From the NCBI GenBank assembly GCA_021784995.1, contig JAJYHA010000463.1, positions 1 to 6,093 of the forward strand: a DNA stretch of 6,093 nt, in the 5' to 3' direction. The notes under the pieces were generated by a model. That model worked only from the letters and a program-made list of their open reading frames with translations. It had not been told where the DNA came from and searched no databases. Shown one piece after another: positions 5,212-6,093 of the stretch (position 1 is its first letter; every line of letters starts with the position of its first letter). Origin of the DNA: Myxococcales bacterium (GTDB taxonomy: Bacteria; Myxococcota; Myxococcia; Myxococcales; Anaeromyxobacteraceae). Both the position numbers and the translations under genes were made by a program.

Positions 5212-6093
5212 GTGCACCTCGGCTGCCCGATCTGCCACGCGGAGTACAACATCGACGAGCGCCGCCTCCCGCCCGGTGGGGCCAACGTGCGGTGCCCCAA
5301 GTGCAAGGGCGTCTTCCCGCTGATCCCGCCCGGGTCCGCGGTGGGCGCCGCTCCCTCCGGGCCGGCGGAGCGCGTGCCGCTGCCCGCCCCTCCGGTCGCC
5401 GGCGCCGTGGCGAGGCCACCACCATCCGGTGGAGCTGCCGGGTGGCCCGCGGCTCCCCCGCCGCGGGGCGCGAGCGGAGGGGAGGACCCGTTCGCGGCCG
5501 CCTCGCCCGAGCCCGAGAGCGCGCCGTCGCGCGTGGCGTCCATCCCGCTCCCGCCGGCCACGCCCCCTCCCGCGCCGCCGCCGATTGCCGAGGCCCCCTC
5601 GGCCGCGACGGAGGCCTCGCCGCCGGTGACGGGAGGCGCGCCCGCGAGCGAGGCGGCGGCGCCTGCGCCGCCCACGGCCGGCGAAGCGCCGGCGCACCCC
5701 GCCGCGCTCGACTTCGGAGAGGTCGACTTCGGTGACGACTCTCCCTTCGGCGCCGAGGTGGCGGCACCCGCAGCCCCGCCGGCCCCACCGCAGGGCGCAG
5801 GCGGGCCCCCGACGCCCGTCCCGGCCGCGCTGGGTAGCCAGGAGCCCTTCCCGTTCGACACCGGCGAGAGGCCGCTCGCGGTGTCCGATCCCTTCGCGCC
5901 GGACGCAGCCGGCGGCGCGGTGGGCGCGCCTCCGCCGGCGGCGGGGCAGGCCGTCGCGCACGCGGTGGAGGTGCCCGAGCCGGAGCACGAAGAGGGCCAC
6001 ACCGACATGGCGGCGATGCTGCCGGAGCCCTCGGCGCCCGACCTCCCGGCGACGCCGCAGGAGGTGGCGACCGACGCGTCGCTGGAGGAGCTC
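5212..6093 (+). CDS. Zinc-ribbon domain protein with long Pro/Ala-rich region, 3'-truncated by the window
   Basis: An open frame of 294 codons begins at GTG 5212 and has no stop before the window ends. Residues 1-36 form a compact zinc ribbon of the MJ0042/zinc_ribbon type: Cys5, Cys8, Cys28 and Cys31 (CPIC, 19 residues, CPKC) around an AEYNIDERRLPPGG core. After that comes at least 250 residues of low-complexity Pro/Ala/Gly/Glu sequence with no predicted fold. It is interrupted by short acidic-aromatic stretches: EDPF (91-94), LDFGEVDFGDDSPFG (166-180), QEPFPFD (210-216) and SDPF (225-228). In myxobacteria such ribbons often head long proteins whose C-terminus carries TPR, GYF or TonB-like domains, some linked to motility or regulation; that part lies outside the window. 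The Cys motif and the codon bias show this frame is the real one. Function unknown; it is divergent from the operon and need not be related to it. Confidence 0.85.
   Translation, partial: MHLGCPICHAEYNIDERRLPPGGANVRCPKCKGVFPLIPPGSAVGAAPSGPAERVPLPAPPVAGAVARPPPSGGAAGWPAAPPPRGASGGEDPFAAASPEPESAPSRVASIPLPPATPPPAPPPIAEAPSAATEASPPVTGGAPASEAAAPAPPTAGEAPAHPAALDFGEVDFGDDSPFGAEVAAPAAPPAPPQGAGGPPTPVPAALGSQEPFPFDTGERPLAVSDPFAPDAAGGAVGAPPPAAGQAVAHAVEVPEPEHEEGHTDMAAMLPEPSAPDLPATPQEVATDASLEEL

Noticed and set aside
5128..6008. Minus-strand open frames opposite the zinc-ribbon gene, rich in Gly/Ala/Ser
   Set aside because: They are antisense to a frame with a clear CxxC-CxxC ribbon, start codon and ribosome site; the composition is a reflection of the Pro/Ala-rich coding strand.
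1..6093. CRISPR array, insertion sequence, prophage or defence system
   Set aside because: No regularly spaced repeats, transposase, terminal inverted repeats, integrase or defence-type domains are visible.

Overview
The window is very GC-rich (clearly above 70%), with the strong third-position G/C bias and Ala/Arg/Pro-rich proteins typical of high-GC Myxococcota. The gene content (a PlsC-like acyltransferase paired with an atypical SDR, and a zinc-ribbon protein with a long Pro/Ala-rich tail) fits an Anaeromyxobacter-type deltaproteobacterium. That assignment is an impression from composition and protein style; there is no rRNA or other phylogenetic marker here.

Layout. From 5092 down to 160, five genes lie head to tail on the minus strand with almost no space between them. 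In transcription order they are an FAD-dependent UDP-galactopyranose-mutase/protoporphyrinogen-oxidase-like oxidoreductase (5092-3794), a family 2 glycosyltransferase of the DPM1/ArnC-like type (3793-3011), a polysaccharide (CE4-type) deacetylase (3011-2040), a PlsC-type acyltransferase (about 2012-1137) and an extended-SDR NAD-dependent epimerase/dehydratase-like protein (1131-160). The junctions are a 0-nt gap, a 1-nt overlap (TGATG), a short gap of 27 or 48 nt, and a 5-nt gap (or a 4-nt GTGA overlap if the SDR starts at GTG 1140). This is almost certainly one operon. A 119-bp intergenic region (5093-5211) separates it from a divergent plus-strand gene that begins with GTG at 5212 and runs off the right edge. 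That gene encodes an N-terminal CxxC-CxxC zinc ribbon followed by a long disordered Pro/Ala-rich region. The first 159 bases hold no supportable gene; they are the 3' flank of the operon and contain a perfect 18-bp palindrome.

How the genes may work together (inference): a glycosyltransferase of the polyprenyl-phosphate-sugar type, a sugar N-deacetylase, a flavoenzyme resembling sugar mutases, an acyltransferase with DGAT/MGAT-like motif spacing and a sugar-nucleotide-type SDR together suggest a small envelope glycolipid or lipid-linked-sugar pathway. The glycosyltransferase-deacetylase pair recalls ArnC/ArnD logic (sugar placed on a lipid carrier, then N-deacylated). No gene in the window is a recognised named gene, so no symbols are given. 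The large number of long open frames on the opposite strand and in other frames is explained by the GC content and is not annotated.
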